A model generated the notes under the pieces. That model searched no databases. It worked only from the letters and a program-made list of their open reading frames with translations, and was not told the origin of the DNA. 64,000 nt of DNA, taken from assembly GCA_036271315.1 (NCBI GenBank), contig DATBAV010000018.1, positions 1 through 64,000 on the forward strand. Reading direction: 5' to 3'. The position numbers and the translations under genes were made by a program. The DNA is from VRUE01 sp036271315 (lineage in GTDB: Bacteria; Actinomycetota; Thermoleophilia; Solirubrobacterales; 70-9). Shown here in pieces: positions 1 to 8,849 of the stretch; within the stretch, counting starts at the first letter, position 1; each line of letters opens with the position of its first letter.

Positions 1-97
1 CCATCAGCTCCGGCGAGAGCGCGTTGCGTGCCTCCGGCCGGTTGAGCCGCAGCAGCGCGACGTGCCCGTCGACCGAGCTATCGACGAACTCGCCCAT
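1..97 (-). CDS. enoyl-CoA hydratase/isomerase family protein, N-terminus only
   Basis: The window edge cuts this gene after 32 codons. The visible start reads MGEFVDSSVDGHVALLRLNR and continues PEARNALSPELM, the characteristic first strand and 'NRP-ARNAL' motif of the crotonase (enoyl-CoA hydratase) family. The ATG lies two bases after the acyl-CoA dehydrogenase stop, so the two are almost certainly cotranscribed in a beta-oxidation operon. It would hydrate trans-2-enoyl-CoA, the product of the preceding dehydrogenase. The catalytic residues lie outside the window, so the exact member of the family cannot be told. Confidence 0.8.
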   Translation of the reverse strand, partial: MGEFVDSSVDGHVALLRLNRPEARNALSPELM

Positions 98-99
98 CG

Positions 100-1260
100 C
101 TACAGCGGCGTCATCGCGTTGATCCCGGTCGCGGCGCGCCCGATGATCATCTTCTGGATCTGCGAGGTGCCCTCGTAGAGGGTCGTGACGCGGGCGTCGC
201 GCAGGTAGCGCTCGACCGGGTAGTCGTCCACGTAGCCGGCGCCGCCGTGGACCTGAATCGCGAGGTTGGCGCACTCGACCGCCGACTCGGTCGCGTAGAG
301 CTTGGCGACCGAGGTCTCGGTGGTGTTCGGCTTCTTTTCGTCCTTGAGGACGCCGGCTCGGTAGACCAGCATTCGCGACGCGTCGCGCTTGAGGATCATG
401 TCGGCGATCATCTCCTGGACCAGCTGGAAGCGGGCCAGCGGGACGCCGAACTGTTCGCGCTCTTTGGCGTAGGCGACGGAGGCTTCGACGCATCCTTCGC
501 AGATCCCGACGCAGCCGGCGGCGACGCTGTAGCGGCCGTTGTCGAGGGCGCTCATCGCGACCTTGAAGCCGTCGCCGATCTCACCGAGCATCGCGTCCTC
601 GCCGACCTCGACCGAGTCGAGCGAGATCTCGCCGGTGTCGGAGGAGCGCAGGCCGAGCTTGCCGTGGATCTCCTGCGTGGTGAAGCCATCGCTGTCGCAT
701 GGGACGAGGAAGCAGGCGAGGCCCTTGTGCTTCTTCTCTGGGTCGGTCTGGGCGAAGATCAGCGCCACCTCGGAGAAGTTGGCGAGCGAGATCCACATCT
801 TCTGGCCGCTGATCGACCAGCCGTTGTCGGTCTTGGTCGCGCGGGTGCGCAGGTTGGCGGCGTCGGATCCAGTGTCGGGCTCGGTCAGGCCGAAGCAGCC
901 GAGCGCCTCTCCCGAGCACATCCGCGGCAGCCACTTCTGCTTTTGCTCCTCAGTGCCCCACCTCTCGATCGAACCCGCAACGAGCGAGGTCTGTACCGAG
1001 ACGACGGTGCGGGCGGATGAGTCGGCGCGGCCGACCTGCTCGACGATCAGGCCGTAGCCGAGGTAGTCGAGGCCGCGGCCACCGTAGGTCTCGGCGACGG
1101 GGGCGCCGAGGTAGCCGACCTCGCCCAGCTTGCTCGCCAGCTCGCGGTCGAAGCGGCCGGCACGGTCGTTCTCTTTGACCCGTGGGGTGATCTCCTTGTC
1201 GGCAAATTCCCGCGCTGTTTCGGAGATCAGCCTCTGCTCGTCGGTCAACTGGAAGTCCAT
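100..1260 (-). CDS. acyl-CoA dehydrogenase
   Basis: A 386-residue flavoprotein of normal length for the family. It has the N-terminal helical domain beginning MDFQLTDEQRLI, the FAD/substrate signature FGLTEPDTGSDAAN near residues 123-136, and the C-terminal signature ending in YEGTSQIQ. In the last motif Glu363 is the expected catalytic base, as in short/branched-chain enzymes. It should oxidise acyl-CoA to enoyl-CoA and pass electrons to ETF. It is followed after two bases by an enoyl-CoA hydratase and preceded on the same strand by an aminotransferase and a thiolase, which fits beta-oxidation or branched-chain amino-acid breakdown. Chain-length preference cannot be read from the sequence. 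Confidence 0.93.
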   Translation of the reverse strand: MDFQLTDEQRLISETAREFADKEITPRVKENDRAGRFDRELASKLGEVGYLGAPVAETYGGRGLDYLGYGLIVEQVGRADSSARTVVSVQTSLVAGSIERWGTEEQKQKWLPRMCSGEALGCFGLTEPDTGSDAANLRTRATKTDNGWSISGQKMWISLANFSEVALIFAQTDPEKKHKGLACFLVPCDSDGFTTQEIHGKLGLRSSDTGEISLDSVEVGEDAMLGEIGDGFKVAMSALDNGRYSVAAGCVGICEGCVEASVAYAKEREQFGVPLARFQLVQEMIADMILKRDASRMLVYRAGVLKDEKKPNTTETSVAKLYATESAVECANLAIQVHGGAGYVDDYPVERYLRDARVTTLYEGTSQIQKMIIGRAATGINAMTPL

Positions 1261-1286
1261 CTCACCCCTTGCTTTCTCGGTCTCGT

Positions 1287-1339
1287 CCGAACTGCATCAA
1301 ACTTCCGGTCTGCCAGGCATGGAATTTGATGCAGTTCGG
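1287..1339. repeat. 15-bp perfect inverted repeat upstream of acyl-CoA dehydrogenase
   Basis: CCGAACTGCATCAAA (1287-1301) is matched by its exact reverse complement at 1325-1339, with 23 bases between. It occupies the short gap between the aminotransferase stop (1346) and the dehydrogenase start (1260). There is no U-run, so it is not a clean intrinsic terminator. It could be a regulator site with two separated halves, or an mRNA stem that shields or separates the two genes. The arms are AT-richer than the flanks. Confidence 0.6.
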
Positions 1340-1345
1340 TCATCG

Positions 1346-2140
1346 TCATTGAAGTTCCCGGCCCAGGGTTGCCTTGAACGCATCCTGGGCTTCGCGGGTG
1401 CGGGGACCTGGCGCTTCGGGAAGGTTGGTGCCATCGATCGCGGAGACGGCTTGGATCTCGCGCGTGGTCGAGGCGAGGAAGGCCTCTTTGGCGCCGCGCA
1501 GGTCGGAGACCGGCCAGGCGCCCTCATCGACCTCGAGCGCCTTGACCAGGCGATCGCGTGTGATCGACTCGAGCACGCCGTTATCGAGTGCTGGTGTGCG
1601 CAGGTCACCTTGCGATGAGACCCAGAAGATTGAAGAGGTTGGCGGCTCGAGCACGATGCCGTCGGGTTGGACGAGCACGGCCTCGTCGGCCCCCTGCGAC
1701 TTAGCGAGCCGCGTCGCCTGCATGTTGGCGGCGTAGGAGAGCGACTTGACGCCGTTGAGGATGATCGTCGGGCAGTAGGTGACGGTGGCGACGCTGACGG
1801 TTTCGGCGTGGGCCGGGATTGGCTCGGTCATCGCCAGGCGGCGGCCGCCGCGGGTGACGATCAGCCGCAGTTGCCCATCGGCGTCGCCGAGCTCTGCGAG
1901 CAGCGCCTCGATCTCGTTCTCTAGAGCGGGGCGGTCGAACTCGAGCTCGATCGCGGCGCCCGAGCGCTCGAGCCGGTCGATGTGATCGACGAGCGCGAAC
2001 GGCTTGCCCTCATATAGGCGGATCACCTCGAAGGCACCGTCGCCGCGGTAGAGCCCGTCGTCCTTGAGCGGCACGACGGCCTTGGCGGTCGGCGAGATCT
2101 CCCCGTCGACGCTGGCCAGCTCTCTCAGCTCAGTCGCCAT
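1346..2140 (-). CDS. class IV aminotransferase (PLP fold type IV)
   Basis: 264 residues resembling branched-chain aminotransferase, D-amino-acid aminotransferase and aminodeoxychorismate lyase. DGLYRGDGAFEVIR (28-41) and the following DHIDRLERS are the usual start of the fold. Lys132 in the NGVKSLSYAANM stretch is the expected PLP Schiff-base lysine, followed by GADEAVLVQPDG and E-PPTSSIFWV. The three sub-families are not separable by eye. The position between thiolase and acyl-CoA dehydrogenase hints at branched-chain amino-acid catabolism, but this is inference. Confidence 0.85.
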   Translation of the reverse strand: MATELRELASVDGEISPTAKAVVPLKDDGLYRGDGAFEVIRLYEGKPFALVDHIDRLERSGAAIELEFDRPALENEIEALLAELGDADGQLRLIVTRGGRRLAMTEPIPAHAETVSVATVTYCPTIILNGVKSLSYAANMQATRLAKSQGADEAVLVQPDGIVLEPPTSSIFWVSSQGDLRTPALDNGVLESITRDRLVKALEVDEGAWPVSDLRGAKEAFLASTTREIQAVSAIDGTNLPEAPGPRTREAQDAFKATLGRELQ

Positions 2141-2225
2141 CGGCTGGCGAGGCTACCCCGTCACACCTGTTCGCGCTTCACTCACGGCGCGAAGAACCAG
2201 AGATGCACGCTTGTTCGTTACGCGC

Positions 2226-3428
<1,203 letters not shown>

Positions 3429-3474
3429 GCCACGGGATTAAAGGGGACCGCCTGGCTCGGCGTATCCTTGGCCC

Positions 3475-3768
3475 GTGTTCTTCGTCCTCGGGACAGTTGC
3501 GATGGTGCTGCTCGTCGTCGGCGTGCTCTTCCTGATCGAGCACTTCTACACCGGCAACAACGCCGAACTGCTCGACTGGAAGCCGACCCGCTCGCCCGAA
3601 CTCGAGGCGCAGAACGAAATCGATGACGTGCAGCAGATGCTCGAGGCGCAGAATGAGATGCGCCGCCGCCGCGGCGCCGCCGAGCGCAACGAGCAGGAGC
3701 TGCGCGACGAGGTTGCCGCCGAGGAGCGCGAGCGCCTACGCCGCCGCCGCAGTTTCGAAGCGACCTAG
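3475..3768 (+). CDS. small single-span membrane protein with charged coiled-coil tail
   Basis: 97 residues with one N-terminal membrane helix (about residues 2-21, FFVLGTVAMVLLVVGVLFLI). A short linker follows, then a highly charged Glu/Arg/Gln tail (about 45-95) with coiled-coil character. No enzymatic motif is visible. The GTG start lies six bases after a TATCCT box (3463-3468), so the transcript is probably leaderless. It is divergent from the thiolase. Function unknown; the layout (membrane anchor plus cytoplasmic coiled coil) would suit an adaptor or small envelope-associated protein. Confidence 0.7.
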   Translation: MFFVLGTVAMVLLVVGVLFLIEHFYTGNNAELLDWKPTRSPELEAQNEIDDVQQMLEAQNEMRRRRGAAERNEQELRDEVAAEERERLRRRRSFEAT

Positions 3769-3781
3769 AAGGCAGTGCCTG

Positions 3782-5206
3782 CTAGGTAACGCCGCCTTGC
3801 GCCGCGAGCTCCGTGTTCGGCTGGGGTGCCGGCTCAGGAGGAGGTTGCGCTGCTGGCCGGGTGACGGGGCCAAAGGCCAGTGCCAGCGCCGCGGTGCCGA
3901 GGCCGGCGCCGAGGGCGAAGGCCCAGCCGCGCTGCAGGCCGGCGAGCAGGTCGCCACCGGTGGAGTCGTTGAGCAGGGCGATCAGGACCGCGACGCCGAT
4001 CGCTGAGCCGAGCTGGCGGGCCATTCCGAAGACCGCGGTGCCGGTGGCGAAGCGGGAAGCGGGAAGGGCGGCTGTGGCCGCGGCCGGGAGCGTCCCCAGG
4101 ACCATGCCGACTCCGGCCCCGCCGAGGACGAAGCCGGGCAGGAAGCTCGACGCGTAGGCCGGTTCGCTGCCGACGGTGGCGAGGATCACGGCGAAGCCGG
4201 TGGCGAAGGTGAGCCCGCCTGCAGCCGCAACCGGGCGCTGCCCGATGCGGCCGCCGAGCCGCCCCGAGGGGATGGCGAAGATCGCCGCGGTCAGCGGTCC
4301 GGGCGAGAGGGCGAGGCCAGCCTTAAGCGCCGAGTAGCCCCAGACTTCGGTCAGCAGCAGCACGCCGGAGAGCAGCATCGCGCCGAAGCCAGCGAAGAAG
4401 ACCATCGCGGCGAGGTTGGCGAGGGCGAAGGAGCGCACCCGCAGCAGCGGCAGCTCGATCACCGGCGCCTCATGGCGGCCGGATCGGATGACGAAGGCGA
4501 CCACCAGGGCGACCGCAGCGGCGAAGGAGGCGAGGGCGCGCGGGTCGGCCCAGCCCCACTCGGGGCCCTTGACGATGCCGAGCGTGAGCAAGCCGATGCC
4601 GAGCGCCAGCTCGGCGGCACCGAGCAGGTCCGGGCGGCCGTCCTCGGGCTCGCGCACCTCCTGCAGGGCGCGCCAGGCGACGATTGCGGTGATCACCCCG
4701 ATTGGCACGTTGACGACGAAGATCCAGCGCCAGCTCAGCTGCACGAGGAGGCCGCCGATCGGCGGGCCGAGGGCGGCGGCGACGCCACCGACGGCCGACC
4801 AAATGCCGATTGCCAGCGGCCGCTGCGCCAATGGGAAGGCGGGCAGGATCAGGCCCAGAGTGGTCGGCAGCATCATCGCCCCGCCAGCAGCCTGCAGCAC
4901 CCGGGCGCCGACCAAGAACGGCACCGAGGGGGCGAGCGCGCAGAGCGCCGAGGCGGCGGAGAAGAGCAGCAAGCCTGCGATGAAGACGCGCTTGCGGCCG
5001 ACGCGGTCGGCGATCCGCCCGGCGGGGACGAGCAGGGCGGCGAAGACGATCGCGTAGGCGTTCAGCACCCAGGAGAGCGAGGGCAGCGAGGCGCCGTTGA
5101 AGTCGCGCGCCAAGTCGGGAAAGGCGATGTTGACGATGAAGAGGTCGAGGCTGGCCATGAAGAGGCCGATCGAGGTGATCGTGAGGACCTTCCAGCGCTG
5201 CTCCAT
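3782..5206 (-). CDS. MFS drug exporter, DHA2 (14-span) family
   Basis: 474 residues from the ATG at 5206 (MEQRWKVLTITSIGLFMASL). An upstream in-frame start at 5266 would swallow the operator DNA and is unlikely. Family features: the motif-A-like GRIADRVGRKRVF after helix 2, the helix-5 motif near LGPPIGGLLVQLSWRWIFVVN, and about 14 hydrophobic spans, typical of EmrB/QacA proton-coupled exporters. It is divergent from an HxlR regulator with two palindromic sites between them, so it is probably induced by whatever compound that regulator senses. Substrate unknown. Confidence 0.9.
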   Translation of the reverse strand: MEQRWKVLTITSIGLFMASLDLFIVNIAFPDLARDFNGASLPSLSWVLNAYAIVFAALLVPAGRIADRVGRKRVFIAGLLLFSAASALCALAPSVPFLVGARVLQAAGGAMMLPTTLGLILPAFPLAQRPLAIGIWSAVGGVAAALGPPIGGLLVQLSWRWIFVVNVPIGVITAIVAWRALQEVREPEDGRPDLLGAAELALGIGLLTLGIVKGPEWGWADPRALASFAAAVALVVAFVIRSGRHEAPVIELPLLRVRSFALANLAAMVFFAGFGAMLLSGVLLLTEVWGYSALKAGLALSPGPLTAAIFAIPSGRLGGRIGQRPVAAAGGLTFATGFAVILATVGSEPAYASSFLPGFVLGGAGVGMVLGTLPAAATAALPASRFATGTAVFGMARQLGSAIGVAVLIALLNDSTGGDLLAGLQRGWAFALGAGLGTAALALAFGPVTRPAAQPPPEPAPQPNTELAAQGGVT

Positions 5207-5226
5207 CTGCCACTCCAATCCACTGG

Positions 5227-5241
5227 CTTGCAATTTGCAAG
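5227..5241. promoter_or_regulatory. probable HxlR operator, copy 1
   Basis: CTTGCAATTTGCAAG is a 7-bp-arm palindrome around a central T, placed 21 bases upstream of the MFS start. It shares the CTTGC...GCAAG ends with copy 2 at 5260-5274, centre to centre 33 bp (about three helical turns). The divergent HxlR protein is the obvious candidate to bind it. Confidence 0.7.
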
Positions 5242-5259
5242 CGACCCTACCAGAGGTGA

Positions 5260-5274
5260 CTTGCAAAAAGCAAG
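5260..5274. promoter_or_regulatory. probable HxlR operator, copy 2
   Basis: CTTGCAAAAAGCAAG has the same CTTGC/GCAAG arms as copy 1 around a different centre. It overlaps the -35 region of the predicted regulator promoter (TTGCAA at 5261-5266), so occupancy would repress the regulator's own gene. Confidence 0.7.
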
Positions 5275-5288
5275 TTAAGGGCTAGACT
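5261..5288 (+). promoter_or_regulatory. leaderless promoter of the HxlR gene
   Basis: TTGCAA (5261-5266), 16-bp spacer, TAGACT (5283-5288), then six bases to the ATG at 5295. The expected transcription start coincides with the start codon, so the mRNA is probably leaderless. Confidence 0.6.
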
Positions 5289-5294
5289 GGCCCC

Positions 5295-5786
5295 ATGGCA
5301 ATCAAGGCATTCGCTGAGCTCAACTGCTCGATCGCCCGGCCACTCTCCTTTCTTGGCGAGCGCTGGTCGCTGTTGGTGCTGCGCGAGCTCTTCCTCGGCC
5401 GCCGTCGCTTCGACGAGATGCAGGAGACGCTGGGGGTGGCCAGCAACGTGCTCAGCCAGCGCCTCGCGACCCTGGTCGAGGAAGGCATCGTCGAGCGCCA
5501 CCGCTACAGCGACCATCCCGAGCGCTTCGAATACCGGCTGACCAAGAAGGGCCGCGACCTGCAGCCCGTTCTGCTCGCCCTGCTGCGCTGGGGCGACCGA
5601 TACACGGCCGATGAAGCCGGGGCACCGCTGGAGACCGTCCATCGCGATTGCGGCAAGCCCTTCCACATGGTCCCGACCTGCTCGGAGTGCGGCGGCGAAG
5701 TTCGTCCCGACAACGTCGAGAGCCGCCCGGGCCCCGGCGCTAACGACGAGCAGCGCCGCCGCCACGCCGAGCGGCGCGCGGCCTGA
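5295..5786 (+). CDS. HxlR-family winged-helix transcriptional regulator
   Basis: 163 residues. Opens with MAIKAFAELNCSIARPLSFL, then the hallmark GERWSLLVLRELFLGRRRFDEMQ, a recognition helix SNVLSQRLATLVEEGIV, and the wing RFEYRLTKKGRDLQPVLLAL. The C-terminal part carries CSECGGEV and an N-proximal Cys9, so redox or metal sensing is possible but unproven. Divergent from the MFS exporter with two shared palindromes; the simplest model is a repressor of the pump and of itself. The last 30 residues are low-complexity and probably disordered. Confidence 0.92.
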   Translation: MAIKAFAELNCSIARPLSFLGERWSLLVLRELFLGRRRFDEMQETLGVASNVLSQRLATLVEEGIVERHRYSDHPERFEYRLTKKGRDLQPVLLALLRWGDRYTADEAGAPLETVHRDCGKPFHMVPTCSECGGEVRPDNVESRPGPGANDEQRRRHAERRAA

Positions 5787-5788
5787 GC

Positions 5789-6250
5789 TTGGCGCGAGCG
5801 CTGATCGTCGGTTGCGGCTGTCGCGGTCGCGAGCTCGGTGCCGCCCTGCTCGAGCAAGGCTGGGCCGTGCGCGGCACAAGCCGGCGTGAGGAGGGGCTGG
5901 TGGAGATAGGGGCCGCTGGGATCGAGCCGGCCCTTGCCGATCCCGAGAGCCCGGCAACCGTGCTCGACCTAGTCGATGACGTCGCCGCGGTGTACTGGCT
6001 GCTTGGCTCTGCAACCGGCGAGCCGGAGAACGTCGAGGCGATCCACGGCCCTCGCCTGGAGCGGCTGCTCGAACGCCTCGTGGAAACCCCGGTGCGTCGC
6101 TTCGTCTACGAGGCCTATGGCTCGGTCGCCCCGGAGATTCTCGCGGGAGGCGCGGCCCTGGTCGAACGAGCGGCGGAGACCTGGCGGATCCCGGTTGAGG
6201 TTCTGCGCGGGCCGGCGGGGCCGCGGACGAATATGACTAAACTCGGATAG
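5789..6250 (+). CDS. short NAD(P)-binding Rossmann protein (truncated epimerase-like)
   Basis: 153 residues from a TTG start two bases after the regulator stop. The N-terminus ARALIVGCGCRGRELGAALL is a GxGxxG dinucleotide-binding loop. A central stretch (VDDVAAVYWLLGSATGEPEN, then RRFVYEAYGS) follows the extended-SDR/epimerase pattern. Such proteins normally run beyond 250 residues; this one stops after VLRGPAGPRTNMTKLG, in AT-rich DNA that looks like the promoter of the next gene. It may be a naturally short NAD-binding domain or a decayed epimerase. Probably cotranscribed with the regulator. Confidence 0.6.
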   Translation: MARALIVGCGCRGRELGAALLEQGWAVRGTSRREEGLVEIGAAGIEPALADPESPATVLDLVDDVAAVYWLLGSATGEPENVEAIHGPRLERLLERLVETPVRRFVYEAYGSVAPEILAGGAALVERAAETWRIPVEVLRGPAGPRTNMTKLG

Positions 6251-6275
6251 GGATTTAGGTAAATGTGAAAAAAGC
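6231..6275 (+). promoter_or_regulatory. AT-rich promoter/regulatory stretch ahead of peroxiredoxin
   Basis: The GC content drops sharply here. GACTAAACTCGGATA (6236-6250) is followed by GGGATTTAGGTAAATG. The GACTA...TCGGATA arrangement is reminiscent of Rrf2/IscR-type sites, which would suit an antioxidant gene, but the match is by eye only. No clean -35/-10 pair could be fixed. Confidence 0.3.
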
Positions 6276-6293
6276 GAGCGAAGGAGCAGTCTG

Positions 6294-6965
6294 ATGGCGC
6301 TGCAGCTTGGTGACGTAGCACCCGACTTCGAGGCCGAGACGACCGAGGGCCGGATCAAGTTCCACGACTGGATCGGCGACTCGTGGGCGGTGCTTTTCTC
6401 GCACCCGAAGGACTTCACGCCGGTTTGCACGACCGAGCTGGGCTACATGGCGAGCATCGAGCCCGAGTTCGCCAAGCGCAACGTGAAAATCATCGGCCTC
6501 TCGATCGACGCGCTGGACAGGCACGAGGAGTGGGCGAAGGACATCGAGGATACCCAGGGGACGGCGCCCAACTACCCGATCATCAGCGACACCGACTTCA
6601 ACGTCGCCAGGCTCTACGGGATGCTGCCGGGGAATGTCTCGGGCGACGCCGCGGACCGCACGCCGGCCGACAACCAGACCGTGCGCAACGTCTTCGTCAT
6701 CGGTCCTGACAAGAAGATCAAACTGATCCTCGTCTACCCGATGACGACCGGGCGCAATTTCGACGAGGTCCTGCGCGTGATCGACTCGCTACAGCTGACC
6801 GCCAACCACAAAGTCGCCACCCCGGCCCAGTGGCAGCAGGGCGACGACGTGATCATCGCTGGCTCGGTCTCCAACGACGAAGCGAAAGAGGCCTACCCGA
6901 ACGGCTGGGAGTCCCCGCGCCCCTACATCCGCATCGTCCCGCAGTCAGAGGCCGAGAAGGCCTAG
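6294..6965 (+). CDS. 1-Cys peroxiredoxin (Prx6 class)
   Basis: 223 residues. The peroxidatic cysteine is Cys45 in the conserved DFTPVCTTELG, within a thioredoxin fold opened by LGDVAPDFEAETTEGRI. The long C-terminal domain (YPMTTGRNFDEVLRVIDSLQ, then an aromatic-rich tail ending YIRIVPQ) is typical of the Prx6 group rather than 2-Cys AhpC. It reduces hydroperoxides in the cytoplasm using thiol donors. AGGAG (6282-6286) precedes the ATG. It stands alone between a Rossmann-fold gene and a convergent Nudix gene. Confidence 0.93.
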   Translation: MALQLGDVAPDFEAETTEGRIKFHDWIGDSWAVLFSHPKDFTPVCTTELGYMASIEPEFAKRNVKIIGLSIDALDRHEEWAKDIEDTQGTAPNYPIISDTDFNVARLYGMLPGNVSGDAADRTPADNQTVRNVFVIGPDKKIKLILVYPMTTGRNFDEVLRVIDSLQLTANHKVATPAQWQQGDDVIIAGSVSNDEAKEAYPNGWESPRPYIRIVPQSEAEKA

Positions 6966-7044
6966 GCGCAGCCGCCGAAAACCAAGCCTGACAAGGATGC
7001 AGGGAGCGTGGCGTGCCCTGGTACGCGAGCGACCGAGGACCCAG

Positions 7045-7569
7045 TCAGGCGCCGGTTTGCAGGCGGGTGAGCAGGTCGCCGAGGATCCGCGCGGTAGCTC
7101 CCCAGATCAACTGCCCCTCGACCTCATAGGTCGGGGTGTGGATGGGGACGCCGCGGCGGATCAGGCGGCGGATCTCATAGCTCTCGCGTAGAACCGCGAG
7201 CGAGAAGGTGAGGACGGTCTCGACCTCGGCCGGGTTCGGCTGCAGGTCGAGCTCCCGCGGGTGCGGGATGCCCCCGACGAAGGGGTGGATCCGGTAGCTG
7301 GTGACGAAGGTGTTGGTGGGAGGCAGCTCCTCGCCCAGCTCGACGATCGCGGGGTCAAGGCCGATCTCCTCCTGCGCCTCGCGTAGCGCCGTCGCGCTGA
7401 GGTCAACGTCCTCGGGATCGCGGCGGCCGCCGGGGAAGGAGATCTCGCCCGCGTGGCGCCTCAGGTCGGCGCGGCGCTCGGTGAAGACGAGGCCGGGGTT
7501 GTCGTCCGGCCAGCCGTAGAGCGGCAGCAGGACCGCGGCTTCGGTGGGGTGTGGCGAGTTTACCGTCAT
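7045..7569 (-). CDS. Nudix hydrolase, probable CoA pyrophosphatase
   Basis: 174 residues. The Nudix box begins at GGRRDPEDVDLSATALREAQ and ends EEIGL, matching Gx5(D/E)x7REUxEExGU. The preceding ADLRRHAGEISFPGG matches the extra motif that marks the CoA/acyl-CoA pyrophosphatase branch (NUDT7/CoAse). It would split CoA derivatives into phosphopantetheine and 3',5'-ADP. It is the last of a minus-strand group (DUF1015, adenosyltransferase, OsmC, SDR), 28 bases after the SDR stop. Specificity is inferred from family motifs only. Confidence 0.87.
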   Translation of the reverse strand: MTVNSPHPTEAAVLLPLYGWPDDNPGLVFTERRADLRRHAGEISFPGGRRDPEDVDLSATALREAQEEIGLDPAIVELGEELPPTNTFVTSYRIHPFVGGIPHPRELDLQPNPAEVETVLTFSLAVLRESYEIRRLIRRGVPIHTPTYEVEGQLIWGATARILGDLLTRLQTGA

Positions 7570-7597
7570 ATGGACGGGAAACTCGCCACACGCCCGT

Positions 7598-8410
7598 TCA
7601 AATGATCACCTGGACGGTCCCGCCGTCTACGGACCAGGCCGCGCCGCTGACGTAAGAGGCGCGCTCGGAGCAGAGGAAGGCGATCGCGCCGGCGATCTCG
7701 GCCGGCTCGGCGAGGCGGCCAATCGGGCGCTTGGAGCCGGCAGTGGCGAGGGCCTGCTCGCGCGTCGCGTCTCCGGACATCTGCTGCGACTGGTCGAGCA
7801 GGCCGCCGGGCTCCATCCACATCTCCGATTCGACCGGTCCGGGGCAGATCGCGTTGACCAGCACGCCGCTCTTGGCGTAACGGTCGGCGAAGAGGCGCGA
7901 GAGCGAGAGCTCGGCCGCCTTCGCCACCGAGTACTCGGGCATCGCCGAGGAGGGCCGCTTGCCGGCGGTCGAGCAGACGTTGACGATGCGGCCCCAGCCG
8001 CGCTCGACCATCGTCGGTGCGACTACGCGCATTGCCCGCAGCGGCGCCATCACGTTGAGCTCGTACTGGGCACGCCAGTCCTCGTCGGGGACGTCGTCGA
8101 GGTCGCGCCACTGGGCGCTTCCGGCGTTATTGACGAGGACGTCGAGGGCGCCGAAACGATCCGTCGCCGCGGTGAGCATGCGCTCGCCCGCGTCCTCGTC
8201 GGTGATGTCGAGGACGAGCGCCTCGGCGCGGGCGCCGCTGTCGGCGCCCGCCACGCGCGCCGCCTCGGCGGCCTCGCGGAGACGATCCTCGTTGCGCGCC
8301 ACCAGCAGCACGTTGGCTCCCTCCGCGCAGAGCAGGCGCGCCGTCTCAGCACCGATGCCGCGGCTGGCGCCGGTGACGACGCAGCCGCGCCCCGTCAGGC
8401 CGAGGTCCAT
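7598..8410 (-). CDS. SDR-family oxidoreductase
   Basis: 270 residues from the ATG at 8410, chosen because MDLGLTGRGCVVTGASRGIG starts exactly where SDR proteins start; a longer frame upstream lies inside the OsmC gene. Motifs: TGASRGIG cofactor loop, NNAG, catalytic YSVAK, and ICPGPVESEM after it. The stop of the upstream OsmC gene overlaps this start as TGATG, indicating translational coupling. Probably a 3-ketoacyl-reductase-like or polyol dehydrogenase; substrate unknown. Confidence 0.92.
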   Translation of the reverse strand: MDLGLTGRGCVVTGASRGIGAETARLLCAEGANVLLVARNEDRLREAAEAARVAGADSGARAEALVLDITDEDAGERMLTAATDRFGALDVLVNNAGSAQWRDLDDVPDEDWRAQYELNVMAPLRAMRVVAPTMVERGWGRIVNVCSTAGKRPSSAMPEYSVAKAAELSLSRLFADRYAKSGVLVNAICPGPVESEMWMEPGGLLDQSQQMSGDATREQALATAGSKRPIGRLAEPAEIAGAIAFLCSERASYVSGAAWSVDGGTVQVII

Positions 8411-8808
8411 CAGAGCGTCTCGATCTTGTCGGAGATCGTGACCTCGGTCTCGCCGGCGATCAGTTTGTGGACCGGGCACTTACTGGCGACGACGAGCAGG
8501 CGCTTGCGCTGCTCGTCGCTGAGCTCGCTGGGCAGCCGTAGGGTTACCGCGAAGGAGATCGGCGCGCTGTCGCGGTACTCGACGTCCACGTCGACCTCGA
8601 CCTGGCCGACTTCCCAGTCCCTGCGCTCGGCGTACATCTCGATCGTGATCGCCGTGCAGCCGGCGAGGCTGGCGGCGAGAAGGCGGGTGGGGGAGGGACC
8701 GGTGTCGGTGCCACCCGTCGCGGTCGGCTCGTCGATGCGGACCATGTGGCCGCCCTCGATCTCAACGTCGTGGGCATAGCCCTTTGTACGTTGGGCGACG
8801 ACCTTCAT
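8410..8808 (-). CDS. OsmC-family peroxiredoxin-like protein
   Basis: 132 residues. Both redox cysteines of the family are present: Cys51 in ASLAGCTAIT and Cys111 in ASKCPVHK. OsmC/Ohr proteins form intertwined dimers and reduce organic hydroperoxides. The YhfA-like start (MKVVAQRTKG) and the absence of Ohr-specific residues suggest the general OsmC branch. Coupled to the downstream SDR gene by a one-base stop/start overlap. Confidence 0.9.
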   Translation of the reverse strand: MKVVAQRTKGYAHDVEIEGGHMVRIDEPTATGGTDTGPSPTRLLAASLAGCTAITIEMYAERRDWEVGQVEVDVDVEYRDSAPISFAVTLRLPSELSDEQRKRLLVVASKCPVHKLIAGETEVTISDKIETL

Positions 8809-8849
8809 CGCGGACTCGCGATCGCTTGGCGGGATAACGGCGCCACGGG

